Of a stretch of DNA of 5,213 nt, positions 4,988-5,213 are shown piece after piece (positions within the stretch are counted from its first letter, which is position 1; each line of letters starts with the position of its first letter). Under the pieces are notes generated by a model. The model was not told the DNA's origin, ran no database searches, and worked only from the letters and a program-made list of their open reading frames with translations. Both the position numbers and the translations under genes were made by a program. Source of the DNA: Chloroflexota bacterium (GTDB lineage: Bacteria > Chloroflexota > UBA6077); contig JAJYKO010000496.1 of the NCBI GenBank assembly GCA_021788565.1, positions 1 through 5,213 of the forward strand, in the 5' to 3' direction.

Positions 4988-5027
4988 AGGTGGTCGGGCT
5001 GGCACTGCTCATGCCAGTATGCGGGGC

Positions 5028-5213
5028 ATGAAGATGTCAACGCGCGTGGTGGTCCCATCCAATGCCAAAGACTCCCCTAGCGGATCTCTCGGCGCTCTTG
5101 CATGGGCTCACTTCCTTAACGACGGCTACATAAATTACCTACCTGCGATCCTTCCGGTGCTGCTGGAGCAACTCAACATTCCGCTGGCGCTGGTGGGCAG
5201 CCTGATACTCGCG
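5028..5213 (+). CDS. MFS transporter, N-terminal fragment cut by the window edge
   Basis: An open frame runs off the end of the window, giving 62 residues. After a polar start (about residues 1-20) comes GALAWAHFLNDGYINYLPAI (22-41), then LPVLLEQLNIPLALVGSLIL (42-61). The HFLNDGYxxYLPAILP pattern is typical of the first membrane helix of the fosmidomycin-resistance (Fsr-like) branch of the major facilitator superfamily, a family of inner-membrane drug or metabolite exporters. Three in-frame ATGs are possible: 5019, 5028 and 5034. The only Shine-Dalgarno-like sequence is GGGG at 5023-5026, which best suits 5034 (7-nt spacing), so the exact start is open. The upstream 160 nt are filled with repeats and show no clear promoter. 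The transported substrate cannot be judged from this fragment. Confidence 0.82.
   Translation, partial: MKMSTRVVVPSNAKDSPSGSLGALAWAHFLNDGYINYLPAILPVLLEQLNIPLALVGSLILA

Noticed and set aside
4523..5005. 160-codon minus-strand frame through the yceI 3' end and the repeat mosaic
   Set aside because: Half is antisense to the YceI-like gene and the rest runs through inverted repeats. The product is Pro/Ser/Arg-rich without a domain.

Overview
The window is GC-rich (roughly 60 % by eye) bacterial DNA with compact, mostly intact genes, a standard sigma70-type promoter and GC-rich palindromic spacer repeats. No marker gene fixes the taxon. Three things recall free-living Chloroflexota (Dehalococcoidia or Thermomicrobia type): a MoaD/ThiS-like protein paired with a HypE-like AIR-synthase protein, a heptanucleotide repeat array, and a GTAGGGGC-type palindrome. 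That placement is an inference of modest confidence.

Layout. 30-101 (-) is a tRNA-Thr(CGU) with its own good promoter and a 13-bp hairpin at the start of its precursor. 179-964 (-) is a class I SAM-dependent methyltransferase with an N-terminal hydrophobic anchor, GTG start and strong Shine-Dalgarno. 965-1188 is a spacer with a five-unit heptamer array. 1189-2601 (+) is a two-gene operon, a MoaD/ThiS-like beta-grasp protein with a long tail followed by a PurM/HypE-fold AIR-synthase-family protein. 2602-2713 separates two convergent genes and holds one GC-rich hairpin. 2714-4028 (-) is an HxlR-type regulator followed by a short-chain dehydrogenase. 4029-4205 is a divergent promoter region whose two predicted -35 boxes overlap. 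4206-4766 (+) is a YceI-family protein. 4767-5027 is a spacer with a terminator-like hairpin and a nested inverted-repeat mosaic that includes a perfect 28-bp palindrome. From about 5028 to the window end is the start of an MFS transporter, cut by the edge.

How the genes may work together. The MoaD-like/HypE-like pair looks like an accessory pair for a sulfur- or cofactor-dependent process. Such pairs are known near tungsten/molybdenum aldehyde oxidoreductases, but none is visible here. The hxlR-SDR operon and the divergent yceI-like gene look like one switchable unit. HxlR regulators commonly sense reactive aldehydes, quinones or oxidants through an N-terminal cysteine, which is present here. 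An imperfect palindrome at the predicted yceI start site is a candidate operator.

I did not find a clearly new defence, mobile or RNA system. The most interesting items are the MoaD-like protein without a terminal Gly-Gly next to a HypE-like protein without its C-terminal cysteine, and the overlapping divergent promoters.
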